NCBI GenBank assembly: GCA_022712315.1
Contig: JALAGS010000155.1
Span: 1 to 50,509 of the forward strand
Source: Sphingobacterium sp.
GTDB lineage: Bacteria; Bacteroidota; Bacteroidia; Sphingobacteriales; Sphingobacteriaceae
DNA length: 50,509 bases
Reading direction: 5' to 3'
The position numbers and the translations under genes are program-made. This document shows positions 16,984-28,300 of this stretch, one piece after another. The notes beneath the pieces were generated by a model, which made no database searches, was not told where the DNA came from, and saw only the letters and a list, made by a program, of their open reading frames with translations. The first letter of the stretch is position 1, and each line of letters opens with the position of its first letter.

Positions 16984-19587
16984 ATGAAAAACACTTATAC
17001 TAAGCTAGCCATAGGTCTTTTATTTTCCGCCGGTTTCATGCAATCTTGTTCAATCTTGCAAACTGTAGGCCTGAGAAAAAAAGAAACGGTTACTTCTGCC
17101 AAAGATTCTACTGCCAAGAAAGATTCGACAGCCGCATACGACAAATTGTTGAAAGATGCCCGCGTTGACAGTGGTATGTTTGGGGTGATCCGGAAAGAAA
17201 ATAATTATTATTTTGAAATTCCATTGAAGAAAATGGGGCAGGATATTCTGTTGATACAGAAGCTGTCTTCCGTGCCGCTAGCGTTAAATGAAGCTGGGGT
17301 AAACAAAGGAATGAATTATGAAAATAAAGTCATCAGGTTTACACTCCGCAAAGAAAAGAAAGAGGTGTGGGTTTCGGAGATTAAACCTCAGGTTGAAGTC
17401 CCTAAAGATGACGCAATAGCCGCTTCAGTATACGATAATTACCGCCCTTCTTATATTGAATCTTTTAAGATTGAAAGTTATTCAAAAGATTCGAGTGCTG
17501 TTGTGATCAAGGTCAATAAGGTATTTGATGGTTCTGAAAAGAGCTTTACAGATGTATTTACTTCTTTGGGTTTGGGAACTTCACCTAAAACCAGTATCTC
17601 TACGGTTGAGGATATCAAATCCTATGCGAATAATATTGTGGTGAAATCTGTATTTTCTACCAAAGTAACCGAGGGTAATGAATCTGTACCGGTTTCTTTG
17701 GAAATTACAAGTAACCTCTACGAATTGCCTGAAACGCCTATGGTCGCACGGTTTGCAGATCCAAGAGTTGGTTTCTTTACTTCACCGCGTTGGTATTTCA
17801 ATGATAAACAGCAAGAACTGGATAAGAAAAACTTGGTCAATCGCTGGCGTTTGGAACCGCGTGATGAAGATAAAGCGCGCTATCTGAAAGGGGAGTTGGT
17901 AGAACCAAAGAAACCGATTGTCTTTTATTTGGATCCGGCGACACCAAAACAATGGCGTCAGGCCATTATTGATGGCGTACATGATTGGCAGGTCGCATTT
18001 GAAGCCGCCGGTTTCAAGAATGCAATCCTTGCAAAACAGCAGCCCGATGGTGTCAAATTTGATCCGGACGACGCTAATGTTTCTTCTATTGTGTATGCCG
18101 CCTCTGCTCAGGCTAATGCCATGGGGCCATCTGTTGTAGACCCGCGCTCGGGAGAGATATTAGAAGCTGATGTAATCTGGTGGCACAACGTCATGACTAT
18201 TTTAAACAGCTGGATGCGCATACAGACCGGTATCGTCGATACATCAGTACGTGCTAATGTTTTCTCCGATGAGAAAATGGCACATGCCATTCGCTTTGTT
18301 TCTTCCCATGAAATTGGGCACACGCTCGGATTGATGCACAATATGGGCTCTTCGGCAAGTTTCCCTGTTGATTCGTTGCGCAGCAAAAGTTTTACCGCTA
18401 AAATGGGAGGGACAGCTCCTTCCATCATGGATTACGCCCGTTTCAATTATGTCGCACAGCCTGAGGACGGCGTAGAGCAAATTACTCCCGTGATCGGTGC
18501 TTACGATAAATATGCCATTGGCTGGGCCTACCGCTGGTACGGCAAAACGCAACCTTGGGATGAAATCCCTTTGCTGAGAAAGGAAATTGATAGCCATGTA
18601 CATGATCCTATTTATCATTATGGTGAACAGCAAGATTCTAAAAATATTGTTGATCCGCGGGCACAGTCGGAAGATCTTGGTGATGACGCCATGAAAGCTG
18701 GTGAATATGGTATGCTGAACCTGCGTCGCATGATGCCTAATATCATCAATTGGACAACCAATGTCGGCGATGATTATTATCGCGCGGGTAAGCTGTATAT
18801 GGGTGTGGTCGGACAATGGTATGCCTATGCTGATCACGTCCTAAATAATATCGGCGGTATTTATCTGGAAAATGCTGTTTTAGGTGATCAAAAAGATGCT
18901 TATAGCCCGGTGCCTAAAGAAAAACAAGTACGTGCTTTGGAATATCTCAAGAAGAATATCTTTTACATGCCCGAGTGGTTGTTCGTTCCAGAGCTGATGG
19001 CAAAAACATTTCCATTGAAAGATTCTCCGATAGGGCCATTTGAGTATGCGCCTTATAACTTACAGCGTGAATTTCAATACGCTATGTTGTATAAACTCGT
19101 GAACGATGAACGTTTGCTGCGTATGGTTGAGATGGAAAATCTTTTTGGAAGTAAAAACGCATGGAGTGCACCTGAGTTTCTGACTTCTGTACGTCAGACG
19201 GTCTTTGCTAAAACCATCGGTGGACAATCGTTGGATCTTAAAACACGGATGCTGCAACAAAACTATGTGGATGTTCTGATGGTCTCTACCAACAAATCGA
19301 TGGAGAAATTAAATGCGAAGAAACTAGCAGGCATTGAACAACTACTTGAAGCGACACAACCTGATCTATGTTTACATCCACAACATGCATCCTCTTCAAA
19401 AGCTGGACTGCGCAATGTACATGTCACTGGCATGATCCGTACTTCGGATATGCTGACTTATAAACGCGCTGAATTATATGAGATTTACCAGTTGCTGAAA
19501 CAAAAGCAGCGGACAGGTGACGCGACTACCAAATCGCATTATATGGATCTTTTATTACGTATTGCAAATACCTTAGAATTAAACTAA
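16984..19587 (+). CDS. Zinc-dependent metalloprotease lipoprotein (DUF5117/DUF4953 family)
   Basis: An 867-residue exported protease. The start at 16984 (MKNTYTKLAIGLLFSAG) gives a normal lipoprotein signal with FMQSC; a longer reading from 16915 adds 23 residues of non-signal sequence. The N-terminal half matches DUF5118/DUF5117 modules, and the catalytic region carries HEIGHTLGLMH at 442-452, an extended HExxHxxGxxH zinc site, followed by SIMDYARFNYVAQP as the Met-turn. These metzincin-like proteins are common in Sphingobacteriales and are thought to cut proteins at the cell surface or in the periplasm. SusC begins 19 nt downstream, so protease and transporter are probably co-expressed. The 5' leader is long (about 260 nt). 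Confidence 0.85.
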   Translation: MKNTYTKLAIGLLFSAGFMQSCSILQTVGLRKKETVTSAKDSTAKKDSTAAYDKLLKDARVDSGMFGVIRKENNYYFEIPLKKMGQDILLIQKLSSVPLALNEAGVNKGMNYENKVIRFTLRKEKKEVWVSEIKPQVEVPKDDAIAASVYDNYRPSYIESFKIESYSKDSSAVVIKVNKVFDGSEKSFTDVFTSLGLGTSPKTSISTVEDIKSYANNIVVKSVFSTKVTEGNESVPVSLEITSNLYELPETPMVARFADPRVGFFTSPRWYFNDKQQELDKKNLVNRWRLEPRDEDKARYLKGELVEPKKPIVFYLDPATPKQWRQAIIDGVHDWQVAFEAAGFKNAILAKQQPDGVKFDPDDANVSSIVYAASAQANAMGPSVVDPRSGEILEADVIWWHNVMTILNSWMRIQTGIVDTSVRANVFSDEKMAHAIRFVSSHEIGHTLGLMHNMGSSASFPVDSLRSKSFTAKMGGTAPSIMDYARFNYVAQPEDGVEQITPVIGAYDKYAIGWAYRWYGKTQPWDEIPLLRKEIDSHVHDPIYHYGEQQDSKNIVDPRAQSEDLGDDAMKAGEYGMLNLRRMMPNIINWTTNVGDDYYRAGKLYMGVVGQWYAYADHVLNNIGGIYLENAVLGDQKDAYSPVPKEKQVRALEYLKKNIFYMPEWLFVPELMAKTFPLKDSPIGPFEYAPYNLQREFQYAMLYKLVNDERLLRMVEMENLFGSKNAWSAPEFLTSVRQTVFAKTIGGQSLDLKTRMLQQNYVDVLMVSTNKSMEKLNAKKLAGIEQLLEATQPDLCLHPQHASSSKAGLRNVHVTGMIRTSDMLTYKRAELYEIYQLLKQKQRTGDATTKSHYMDLLLRIANTLELN

Positions 19588-19606
19588 TATATTAACATCT
19601 ACCAAA

Positions 19607-22600
19607 ATGAATAAGTTTTTAATACCGTTGACCTTCATGTGTGTGCACGTGGCGCATGCGCAGGAATCCAGAGAACTGAAAGGAAAGGTTCTGGATGCGG
19701 TCACGTTAAAACCTGTCGTGGGGGCGACGGTTGTCGTTGAAAGTTCGGCAGTAGCAGAAGATATCGGTGTACCTAATCAGGTGCAGCAGTCGGCATTGGG
19801 TTCATTGACCGATGCTGCTGGAGAATTTCGCTTGAAAGTGCCTAATAATTTAAAATATGTAACGATTAGCTATGTCGGGTACCAGCGTATTCAGGTACCG
19901 GTATTTCAGGATCATAAGACAATCTTGCTTCAGCCAAGTGGTGAATCTTTGGATGAGGTGATCGTAACAGGTTATACGGATATCAAAAAACGTAAGAATA
20001 CGACGGCATACAATAAAATTAATGTTGCTGATGTCAAACAAACAGGTGTCGCGTCAATCGACGAAATGTTGGCCGGTCAGGTCGCAGGCATGCAGCTGAG
20101 TAATTTTAATGGCGGACCTAACAGCGCGCCACAGATCCGTATCCGGGGTACGGTATCACTCAATGGCACACAAGACCCATTATGGGTCATCGATGGCTTA
20201 CCGGTTGAAGGAGCTGAAATGCCCAAACGAATTGACAAAGACAATTTGAATAGCTTGAGTAATCTTCCGATTGCGGGTATCAATCCTGACGATATCGCCG
20301 ATATTACGGTATTAAAGGATGCAGCGGCGACTTCCATCTATGGCGCGAGGGCGGCAAATGGAGTCATTGTGATTACCACAAAAAGGGGGAAATCTGGACC
20401 TGCAAAACTGCAGGTGTCAGCAAATACCTTTGTGACGCAACGTCCGGATTTCGGTAAACTCAACCTGATGGATGCCAATGAAAAAGTGGACTTTGAACTC
20501 TTGATGGCCGACCGCACCGATTTAAATTATCGTACGGATAAGGGTGCCATTATGCGTATCCTAACTAAAGCAAATGCATTGGATGCTTACCGTTCGGGTG
20601 GTTTGGCAGCCTTATCACCGGAAGTACAGCAGTCGATTAGTCAATTGCGCACGCAACAGACGGATTGGGGGAAAGAATTATACCGTCAGGCAGTCAATCA
20701 ACAGTATTCGGCATCAATTTCAGGCGGTAATGAGGGACACCGCTATTATTTGTCTAGCGGTTTTTATGATGAGAAGGGAGCAACAAAAGGAGCAGATCTT
20801 CGTCGTTATTCTTTGACATTAAATAATGACTTCAATATTAACGACAGATTCAAAGCTGGAATCAATCTACTCGGATCCATATCAAATAGGCAAAATCCAA
20901 TCCAGGAGGCGGATGGATTTACCAATCCAAGTAATTATATGCGTTCGGTTAATCCTTACTTGACTGTACGTGATCAATCTGGTAAATACAATTATGATCC
21001 GGATATTGAAGGCTATGAAAAAGATACCTATATTCCTTTTAATGCTATTGAAGAGCGCGAGAATACCAAGTATTCCTTAACGAATAAAGCGCTGAAAGCG
21101 ATTGGTTACCTGGAATATACTATTGTTCCACAATTGTCTTTACGCTCCGAATTTGGTCTGCAGTTTGATGAAAACAGTACAGAAAAATTTGCCGATCAGG
21201 AAAGCTATAATACCCGAAAATTGCGTGCTGCTACACGGTATTATGATGCTGTTAGTAAAACGAACAAGTATTTCCTGCCAACTGGAGGTAAGATCGAAAA
21301 TGACTATAATAGTATTTTCCAATATAACTGGAAAACTTACTTAAAGTACAATAAAACCTGGAACGACAGACATGAGCTGGAACTGATGGGAGGAACAGAG
21401 TTGCGGCGTAGTACGAATAAAATGGTTTCAACCAAAGGCTTTGGCTATAATCCAGCAACTTTGACTACACAAAGTATTGTTTTTCCAAATAGTAATTATC
21501 AAGAAGATCGACGATTCAACCCGTATAAAAAAGGATTTATTGAAAACTCCTACGCTTCGTTCTATGGAAATGCAACTTATACATTTGATCGGAAATACAA
21601 CGTCAATGGTAGCATTCGCTATGATGGTTCAAATATGTTTGGTGTGGATCCAAAATACCGGTTTTTACCAATTTGGTCGCTCTCGGGATCATGGAATGTG
21701 CTAGAAGAAGAGTTTATTAAAGGAAAAACGGCGCTATCGGATCTTCGTGTTCGTGCATCTTACGGTATCCAGGGGAATGTGGACCGCAATACCTATCCTT
21801 TTATTGTTGGAGAGTATAAAAATGCAACTATACTTCCAGGTTATCCCGAAGGTTCTGTGGTGGTTGGTATGCCTGCCAATGATAAATTGCGATGGGAACG
21901 CACACAATCCTATAATGCTGGAATTGATCTGGGGCTGTGGAAAAATAGGCTGAACATTACTGTTGATTATTATAACAGGAAAAGTTCCGACCTAATTGGC
22001 TTCAGCGCATTGCCTCTGGAAAATGGATTCAAAAATGTGCAGGTTAACTGGGCTTCAGCACGTAACCAAGGTGTAGAATTGACGATTTCAAGCCGTCAGA
22101 TTCAGTCAGATAAGTTTTCTTGGTCAACGGACTTCAATATTGCACATAACGACAATAAGTTACTGAAGGTTATAAATGATCCGAAGGCTTATGCACCGGA
22201 GGCACAAGAAGGCCGTCCAATGAATGGTCTGTACGTATTGGAAACAGCAGGTTTGGATAAAGACGGTGTGATGCAATTCAGAAATCAGGATGGATCCGTT
22301 TCGAGCTTTGAGCAGTTTTTTGGATTATACGATCCATGGGCGGAGTTTTTGCCAGGTTATATTTCGCAAACCGACATGACAGCTGCAGAATATCGTTCTA
22401 AATTTAAGTACAAAGGCAGTAAAGATCCGAAGTTTATCGGTGGTATGACTAATCGTTTCCGTTATGCTAATTTTGATTTGGCAATTTCTGCTGTTTTCAA
22501 TTTGGAGCGCTGGGTAAGTCGAACACCGACTTATAATCCTGGTAAGGTAGATCGTGGGCAGAATTACACCAAGGATCTGTTGATGGCTTTACAGGGCAAC

Positions 22601-22945
22601 AACACTTTACCAGCATTGGGAAGTATAAACTCTGAATTAAGCGATCGATGGATGGCGTTTGGTTGGATGGAAAGCAACGACCCAATCAATTCTTTCAGCC
22701 AGTATGATATTTGGGCTAAGAAAATGAGCTATGTGCGCATTAATAGTATTCGTTTGGGATATACTTTACCAGCTGCAATAAGTAAAAAAATTGGTGCGAG
22801 CAACTTGCGTGTGAATGTAGAAGGGCGTAACCTTTTTGTTTTCGGAGCGAATTATGAAGGATATTTTGACCCAGAAACTTATGGTAACTATTATGCACAG
22901 CCGATCAGCAAATCGTTTGCCTTTGGTCTGTCAGCAAGTTTTTAA
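19607..22945 (+). CDS. SusC/RagA-family TonB-dependent outer-membrane transporter
   Basis: An 1112-residue outer-membrane protein. Signal peptide to about residue 18 (HVAHAQ), a carboxypeptidase-regulatory-like domain (about 22-108) with a short Val/Gln-rich insertion, the plug domain starting near SLDEVIVTGYTDIKKRK, GVASIDEMLAGQVAGM and DITVLKDAAATSIYGARAANGVIVITTK, then a large beta-barrel ending in FAFGLSASF with a C-terminal aromatic residue. It imports bulky ligands together with its SusD partner 21 nt downstream. The neighbouring metalloprotease suggests peptides rather than glycans, as for RagAB; this is inference from context. Confidence 0.92.
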   Translation: MNKFLIPLTFMCVHVAHAQESRELKGKVLDAVTLKPVVGATVVVESSAVAEDIGVPNQVQQSALGSLTDAAGEFRLKVPNNLKYVTISYVGYQRIQVPVFQDHKTILLQPSGESLDEVIVTGYTDIKKRKNTTAYNKINVADVKQTGVASIDEMLAGQVAGMQLSNFNGGPNSAPQIRIRGTVSLNGTQDPLWVIDGLPVEGAEMPKRIDKDNLNSLSNLPIAGINPDDIADITVLKDAAATSIYGARAANGVIVITTKRGKSGPAKLQVSANTFVTQRPDFGKLNLMDANEKVDFELLMADRTDLNYRTDKGAIMRILTKANALDAYRSGGLAALSPEVQQSISQLRTQQTDWGKELYRQAVNQQYSASISGGNEGHRYYLSSGFYDEKGATKGADLRRYSLTLNNDFNINDRFKAGINLLGSISNRQNPIQEADGFTNPSNYMRSVNPYLTVRDQSGKYNYDPDIEGYEKDTYIPFNAIEERENTKYSLTNKALKAIGYLEYTIVPQLSLRSEFGLQFDENSTEKFADQESYNTRKLRAATRYYDAVSKTNKYFLPTGGKIENDYNSIFQYNWKTYLKYNKTWNDRHELELMGGTELRRSTNKMVSTKGFGYNPATLTTQSIVFPNSNYQEDRRFNPYKKGFIENSYASFYGNATYTFDRKYNVNGSIRYDGSNMFGVDPKYRFLPIWSLSGSWNVLEEEFIKGKTALSDLRVRASYGIQGNVDRNTYPFIVGEYKNATILPGYPEGSVVVGMPANDKLRWERTQSYNAGIDLGLWKNRLNITVDYYNRKSSDLIGFSALPLENGFKNVQVNWASARNQGVELTISSRQIQSDKFSWSTDFNIAHNDNKLLKVINDPKAYAPEAQEGRPMNGLYVLETAGLDKDGVMQFRNQDGSVSSFEQFFGLYDPWAEFLPGYISQTDMTAAEYRSKFKYKGSKDPKFIGGMTNRFRYANFDLAISAVFNLERWVSRTPTYNPGKVDRGQNYTKDLLMALQGNNTLPALGSINSELSDRWMAFGWMESNDPINSFSQYDIWAKKMSYVRINSIRLGYTLPAAISKKIGASNLRVNVEGRNLFVFGANYEGYFDPETYGNYYAQPISKSFAFGLSASF

Positions 22946-22966
22946 TTCTTTTAATTGATTTATAAA

Positions 22967-24286
22967 ATGAAAAAGATAATTTATTTTGGAATGATCATGA
23001 CAGCGAGTGCATTGACATCCTGCAATAAATATTTAGATATACAACCGGTTGGAACAGTTATTCCTGCCACGGAAAGCGATTTTAGGGGATTAATGACAAG
23101 TAGCTACGTAGGTTTTCCTGCACATAAGTCTTATTTGTCCCTGCGTACAGATGAACTGCTTATAGATGAGAGTTCTACAGATGCCTCTAGTATTAAGGAT
23201 GTCTACCTGTGGAACGATCAAAATCCTGATCCCGCAACAATTGCTTATCCTTATTTGGCATTTTACAATAGTATTTTTTACAGCAACCAGGTCATCAGTA
23301 CAATTGATGAGAAATTAGGAAGTAATGCCACGGTAGATCAGATTAAAGGCGAAGCCTACCTGATGCGTGCCTATGCTCATTTTGAGTTGTTAAATCTTTA
23401 CAGCGAGGTCTATTCAGCGAGCAATGCAGGGCTTCGGGGTGTTCCTTTATCGACCAAGATTGACCTGGAACAACGTTTTGTTCCCGCGACCATTGGAGAA
23501 TCCTATGTACAGATCCTAGCTGACATGGAAAAAGGGACAGCTTTACTGACTGTGGATGATCAGGCAAAAGGTGTTAATTATCGCTTTAGCAAACGCGCTG
23601 CTTTTGCCATGGCCTCACGCGTGCATTTATACCGCGGTGAGTGGCAGGAAGCAATTGATGCCGCTAAAAAATCTTTGGCTATAAATGATAAATTGGTTGA
23701 TTTAAATGTTGCTGGAAGTCAACTTCCGAACGATTTTGAATCGGTAGAGATGATTATGGCTTTGGAAAAAGTATCTGTTCCTGGCGTACGTACAAGTTCC
23801 TTTATTTCACCGACCTTGTTAGACAGTTATTCTGCAGGCGATTTAAGAAAAGGCCGTTACTTCCAAAAAAGTGGTGGTGATTATGTATCTCTCAAAGGCG
23901 GTGAAAATCGCTTTAACGTGAGTTTTAGAAATGCTGATCTTTATTTGACGATGGCGGAATGTTATGTTCGTCTGGGAAATACAGCAGAGGCATTAAAATA
24001 TCTGTCTGCTTTAAAGAAAAATAGATTCACAGCAGATGTATATGCCAAAGAAACTAAGGCTGACGCAGGTTTGTCAACAGTACAGTTACTGGATGCGGTT
24101 ATGCTGGAGCGCAAGCGTGAACTGGCGTTGGAGGGACTACGTTGGTATGATCTAAAACGGACGACAAGACCGACGATTACCCATAGTAGCTTCGGTAGAA
24201 CGGTAACCCTACAGCAGAATGATCCGCGTTATGTGATTCGCTATCCACAGGAAGCCATCAACAATAATCCCGATCTGTTGAAATAA
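22967..24286 (+). CDS. SusD/RagB-family surface lipoprotein
   Basis: A 439-residue nutrient-binding lipoprotein. The ATG at 22967 (MKKIIYFGMIMTASALTSC) gives the exact signal with lipobox LTSC; an in-frame TTG four codons earlier is unlikely. Family hallmarks are CNKYLDIQPVG, the TPR-like region with IKGEAYLMRAYAHFELLNLYSEVY, YFQKS, and the C-terminal LERKRELALEGLRWYDLKR followed by RYPQEAINNNPDL. It caps the SusC barrel encoded just upstream. A 75-bp gap then leads to the response regulator, with a short AT-rich hairpin-like run around 24297-24345. Confidence 0.9.
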   Translation: MKKIIYFGMIMTASALTSCNKYLDIQPVGTVIPATESDFRGLMTSSYVGFPAHKSYLSLRTDELLIDESSTDASSIKDVYLWNDQNPDPATIAYPYLAFYNSIFYSNQVISTIDEKLGSNATVDQIKGEAYLMRAYAHFELLNLYSEVYSASNAGLRGVPLSTKIDLEQRFVPATIGESYVQILADMEKGTALLTVDDQAKGVNYRFSKRAAFAMASRVHLYRGEWQEAIDAAKKSLAINDKLVDLNVAGSQLPNDFESVEMIMALEKVSVPGVRTSSFISPTLLDSYSAGDLRKGRYFQKSGGDYVSLKGGENRFNVSFRNADLYLTMAECYVRLGNTAEALKYLSALKKNRFTADVYAKETKADAGLSTVQLLDAVMLERKRELALEGLRWYDLKRTTRPTITHSSFGRTVTLQQNDPRYVIRYPQEAINNNPDLLK

Positions 24287-24360
24287 TCGATTTTTTTAAA
24301 TCCTATATATATTAATCCATTTTCTTTTTAAGGAAATGGATTTTTTATTACATTCAACCC

Positions 24361-25086
24361 ATGGGATGGAAAATACTGATAGTCGAAGACGAAGATTGGG
24401 CTTTTGTAGGTTTAAAGGAAATGCTGACAACGCTATACGGCGAAACTGTATTGAATTTTTCCAATGCAAAAGAGATTCAGGAGGCTGTGGTAGCGATCAA
24501 TAAGCAGCATTTTGATCTGATTTTCATGGATATCCACCTCATGGATGGACTGAGCTTTGAGATTTTCAAGCAGGTGACTATCGATGTTCCTCTTATTTTT
24601 ACAACCGCTTACGAACAATATGCCTTGGAGGCTTATCAAAACAAGGGTTATGCTTATTTGTTAAAACCATTTGACAGCGATGAGCTGGCACAGGTAATGA
24701 ATCGTATCGAACCGCTACTACCCAAAGTCGAACCTCGGCTTAAACAACGTTTTCTAGTGAAATATGGCAATTTTTTAAAATCGCTTGCCATTGCTGATAT
24801 TGCTTATTTTATGGCCGAAGACAAAGAATTGTACGCGGTCGAAAAAGATTCCGGCATCGCTTATATTATTGAAGATACCATCACCCATCTGGTCACACAG
24901 GTAGACCCAATGGTCTTTTTCCAGATCAATCGAAAATTTCTCGTTCGGATCGATGCGATCCAGTCCATGTTGAAGATTAGCAGAAATCGGATCAAGTTAG
25001 AATTAATACCAGCAACCCCCGAAGGTATTGTCGTCATTGTCAGCGAAGAACGCTCCCCAAATTTTCAAAGATGGCTTGATCAATAG
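24361..25086 (+). CDS. LytTR-family response regulator
   Basis: A 241-residue two-component regulator. The receiver domain (1-120) has the acidic pocket VEDED, the phosphorylation site Asp57 in LIFMDIHL, Thr81/82 and Lys102 in YLLKPF. The DNA-binding LytTR domain (about 130-241) has RFLVKYGNFLKSLAIADIAYF and FFQINRKFLVRIDAI. It is the natural partner of the LytS-type kinase at 15205, although 7.8 kb separate them. It closes the block that starts with the 21-bp repeats, so it probably controls the protease/SusC/SusD genes and itself. Confidence 0.9.
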   Translation: MGWKILIVEDEDWAFVGLKEMLTTLYGETVLNFSNAKEIQEAVVAINKQHFDLIFMDIHLMDGLSFEIFKQVTIDVPLIFTTAYEQYALEAYQNKGYAYLLKPFDSDELAQVMNRIEPLLPKVEPRLKQRFLVKYGNFLKSLAIADIAYFMAEDKELYAVEKDSGIAYIIEDTITHLVTQVDPMVFFQINRKFLVRIDAIQSMLKISRNRIKLELIPATPEGIVVIVSEERSPNFQRWLDQ

Positions 25087-25184
25087 TAGTAAGTTAGCTA
25101 ACTAAATAATTCATTTTCTAAGATTCTCTTAAATTAAATAGCTTTTTAATAGTGTTTTTCTGTTTTTTTAATAAAATCTAGTAA

Positions 25185-25231
25185 TTCAATAGATTTTGTT
25201 ATATATTTGCGTTCAAATAAAATCTATTGAA
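25185..25231 (+). promoter_or_regulatory. SusC promoter framed by a 13-bp inverted repeat
   Basis: TTCAATAGATTTT (25185-25197) and AAAATCTATTGAA (25219-25231) are a perfect inverted repeat. The 21-bp interval holds TATATTTG (25202-25209), an exact Bacteroidota -7 box, so the start site should fall near 25216. A further AAAATCTA half-copy is at 25173-25180. The geometry suggests repression by a dimeric or tetrameric protein. The -33 element is weak. Confidence 0.65.
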
Positions 25232-25313
25232 TATGTAGTTTTTATTTAAGCAAAAGGTTATCACGCTTTTTGTATTTAATCACACTTAACTTATTTATTA
25301 AAGCATCCTTTAT

Positions 25314-28300
25314 ATGTACGCAAAATTTAAATACATTCCTATTGCTGCGATAGCATTGTCTGGTGTCAATATGAACCGGCTCTATGCTCAGCAGCGGGCT
25401 ATACAGGGGAAAGTTGTTGATGCCAATACCCGACAGGCACTCCCTGGTGTAAATGTCCGGATTTCCGGCCAAAATCAAGGGACCCTAACGAATGCAACAG
25501 GTGAATTTACACTTAATGTGACTGGTGATGCACTACCTCAGTTGGAATTTTCCTTTGTGGGGTATGAATCTCAACGGGTAAAACCTAGCGGCACAAACCT
25601 GACTTTATTGTTAAAACCATCAAGTACAGATTTGGAAGAGGTCGTTGTGGTTGCTTATGGTACTGCTAAGCGTACGAGTATTACGGGCTCGGTAAGTACA
25701 GTAAGCAGCAAAGCGATTGAAAATAGACAAGTATCAAATATTACCAAAGCATTGGAAGGTCAGGTTCCGGGCTTGCAGTCCGTTGCCTCTTCAGGACAGC
25801 CGGGGACAGAGGCAGCCATCCGCATTAGAGGCATTGGGTCGATTAACGCATCTAGTGCACCTTTGATCGTATTGGATGGAAGTCCTTACGCTGGTGATAT
25901 AAACTCCATCAATCCGAATGATATCCAGTCCATCTCTGTCTTAAAAGATGCGGCGTCTAGTGCACTTTATGGTTCCAGAGGAGCAAATGGAGTGATTATT
26001 ATTACGACAAAGTCGGGCGTGACCTCGGACAATACCAAGATTAATCTCAATTTTACGCAGGGGTATTCAACACGGGCGGTCCGTGACTATGATCAGGTGT
26101 CTACAGATGAATATTTCCAGCTTTATTGGGAGGCCCTCAGGAATAAAAACTTGTCGAATGGATTGACAGCAGAGCAAGCTGCTTCAAATGCAAGTAAAAC
26201 AGTTTTGACAGATTTAAATATCAACCCTTACGGAAGTCAATACCCACAGCCGGTCGGAGTAGATGGTAAATTGGTAGCCGGAGCGAAAACGCTTTGGAAT
26301 GATCCATGGACGGATGTACTACAACGTACAGGAGTACGTACGCAGGCGGATCTTGGATTTAGTGGTGGTAGTGCAAAAAGTACATATTACATTTCAGGAG
26401 GTTATCTCAATGACCAAGGAATTGCTATTGAATCAGGTTTTAAACGCTATAATCTGCGTGCGAATATTGATAGCAAAGTCAAATCCTGGTTAAATGTCGG
26501 ACTAAATATTGGCGGTAGCAGTACACAACAAAAATATCCGCAGTCTGAAGACAGTAATACGGCTAACATCATCAATTTCACAAGATTAGTCCCTTCTTTT
26601 TATCCGTACTATGAGCGGAATGCGGATGGCTCATATGTCCTTGATGGAGCGGGAAATAAAATTTACGATTTTGGAGAATATCGTCCTAGTGGTGCGACTC
26701 CACGTAATAATCTGGCTGCATCTCTTCCTTTGGATAGAAATGATATCCGTCGGGAAAATCTATCCGCCCGAACGTATCTGGAAGTGTTGTTTTCCAAAAA
26801 TTTGAAATTTAAGTCGACGTATAGTGTTGATTACCTCAATGGGAATACGCACGACTATACTAATCCATTGTTGGGCGATGGTGTCAACACCGGAGGTTAT
26901 GTATATCGCTCAAATGTACGTACTGTCGCACAGACCTGGAATAACTTACTGACTTACGAAAGGCAGTTTGGTTTACATTCCCTCAATGTGCTGGCCGGAC
27001 AGGAATACTATGATTTTAACAGCAGTAATATAAATGGTAGCAGACAGCAGTTTGTACTTCCTTACTTTGATGAGCCGGCTGCTGCATCACAGCTCAATAA
27101 TTTTACAGGATCTAGTGTTGATTATAGATTGTTGAGTTTTTTGGGAAGAGCGGAGTATAACTATGATAACAAGTATTATTTTTCGACTTCGCTACGGACC
27201 GACGGATCATCCCGTTTTTCTCCGGATAAACGATGGGGGACATTCTGGTCTGTAGGTGGCTCCTGGAAGCTGAAACAAGAAGAGTTTTTGAAGGATAACA
27301 CAACGTTGAATCAGCTGACTGTAAGAGCAAGTTATGGTGGGCAGGGAAATGATAATCTGGGAACCTACTATGCTTATAAAGGACTTTATACTATTGCCAA
27401 CAGCTTGGGTAAGGGCGGTACCTATACCGGTAGGTTAGCTACTCCTGACCTAAAATGGGAGTCGAATCTGAACTTGAATGTTGGGGTTGATGTATCCGCC
27501 TTTGAGAATCGGGTGTCGTTAAGTGTAGAGTATTTTAACCGCAGAAGTAAGGATTTGCTATTTACAATGCCAATGGCTTATTCGACTGGTTATACAGGTT
27601 ACGATGCTAATATTGGCGCGTTGAAAAATACAGGTGTTGATGTCGATATTCGTACAGTACCTGTTCAGAACGACAATTTTAAATGGAATTTGGATGTCAA
27701 TCTTTCGCATTATAAAAACAAGATTACAGCATTGCCCAAAGACAATAAACCCATCATCACCGGTAATAAATTGCTGCGTGTGGGTGGAAGCATCTATGAT
27801 TTCTATTTGCCGGAATGGGCGGGTGTAAATCCTGAAAATGGTTTACCACAGTGGTATACCGCAGATAATGACGGCAATAAAACCGGAGAAAAAACATCAG
27901 AATACAGTAAGGCCGGTAATTTCATTGCAGGCACTTCACTACCGGATCTTGTCGGTGGGATTCAAAATAGTTTCACCTACAAAAATTTTGATTTGTCTGC
28001 TCTGTTGAGTTTTAGTTTGGGTGGAAAGATATTGGATAACGATTACATTCAGCTTATGCATAGCGGCAATAATCCAGGACGTGCTTGGTCCAAGGAAATC
28101 CTCGAGCGCTGGACACCTGAAAATACGCAAGCGGATGTGCCGAAGTTGACTACCGACAATCTGAATTGGACTTCAGCCTCTACGCGTTTTCTTTATAGTG
28201 GTACATATGCTCGGCTTAAAAATGTGAGTTTGGGCTATAGACTGCCGTCTGATTTATTGAAACGAATTGGGGTAGAAAAACTTCGCGTCTTTGCAACTGC

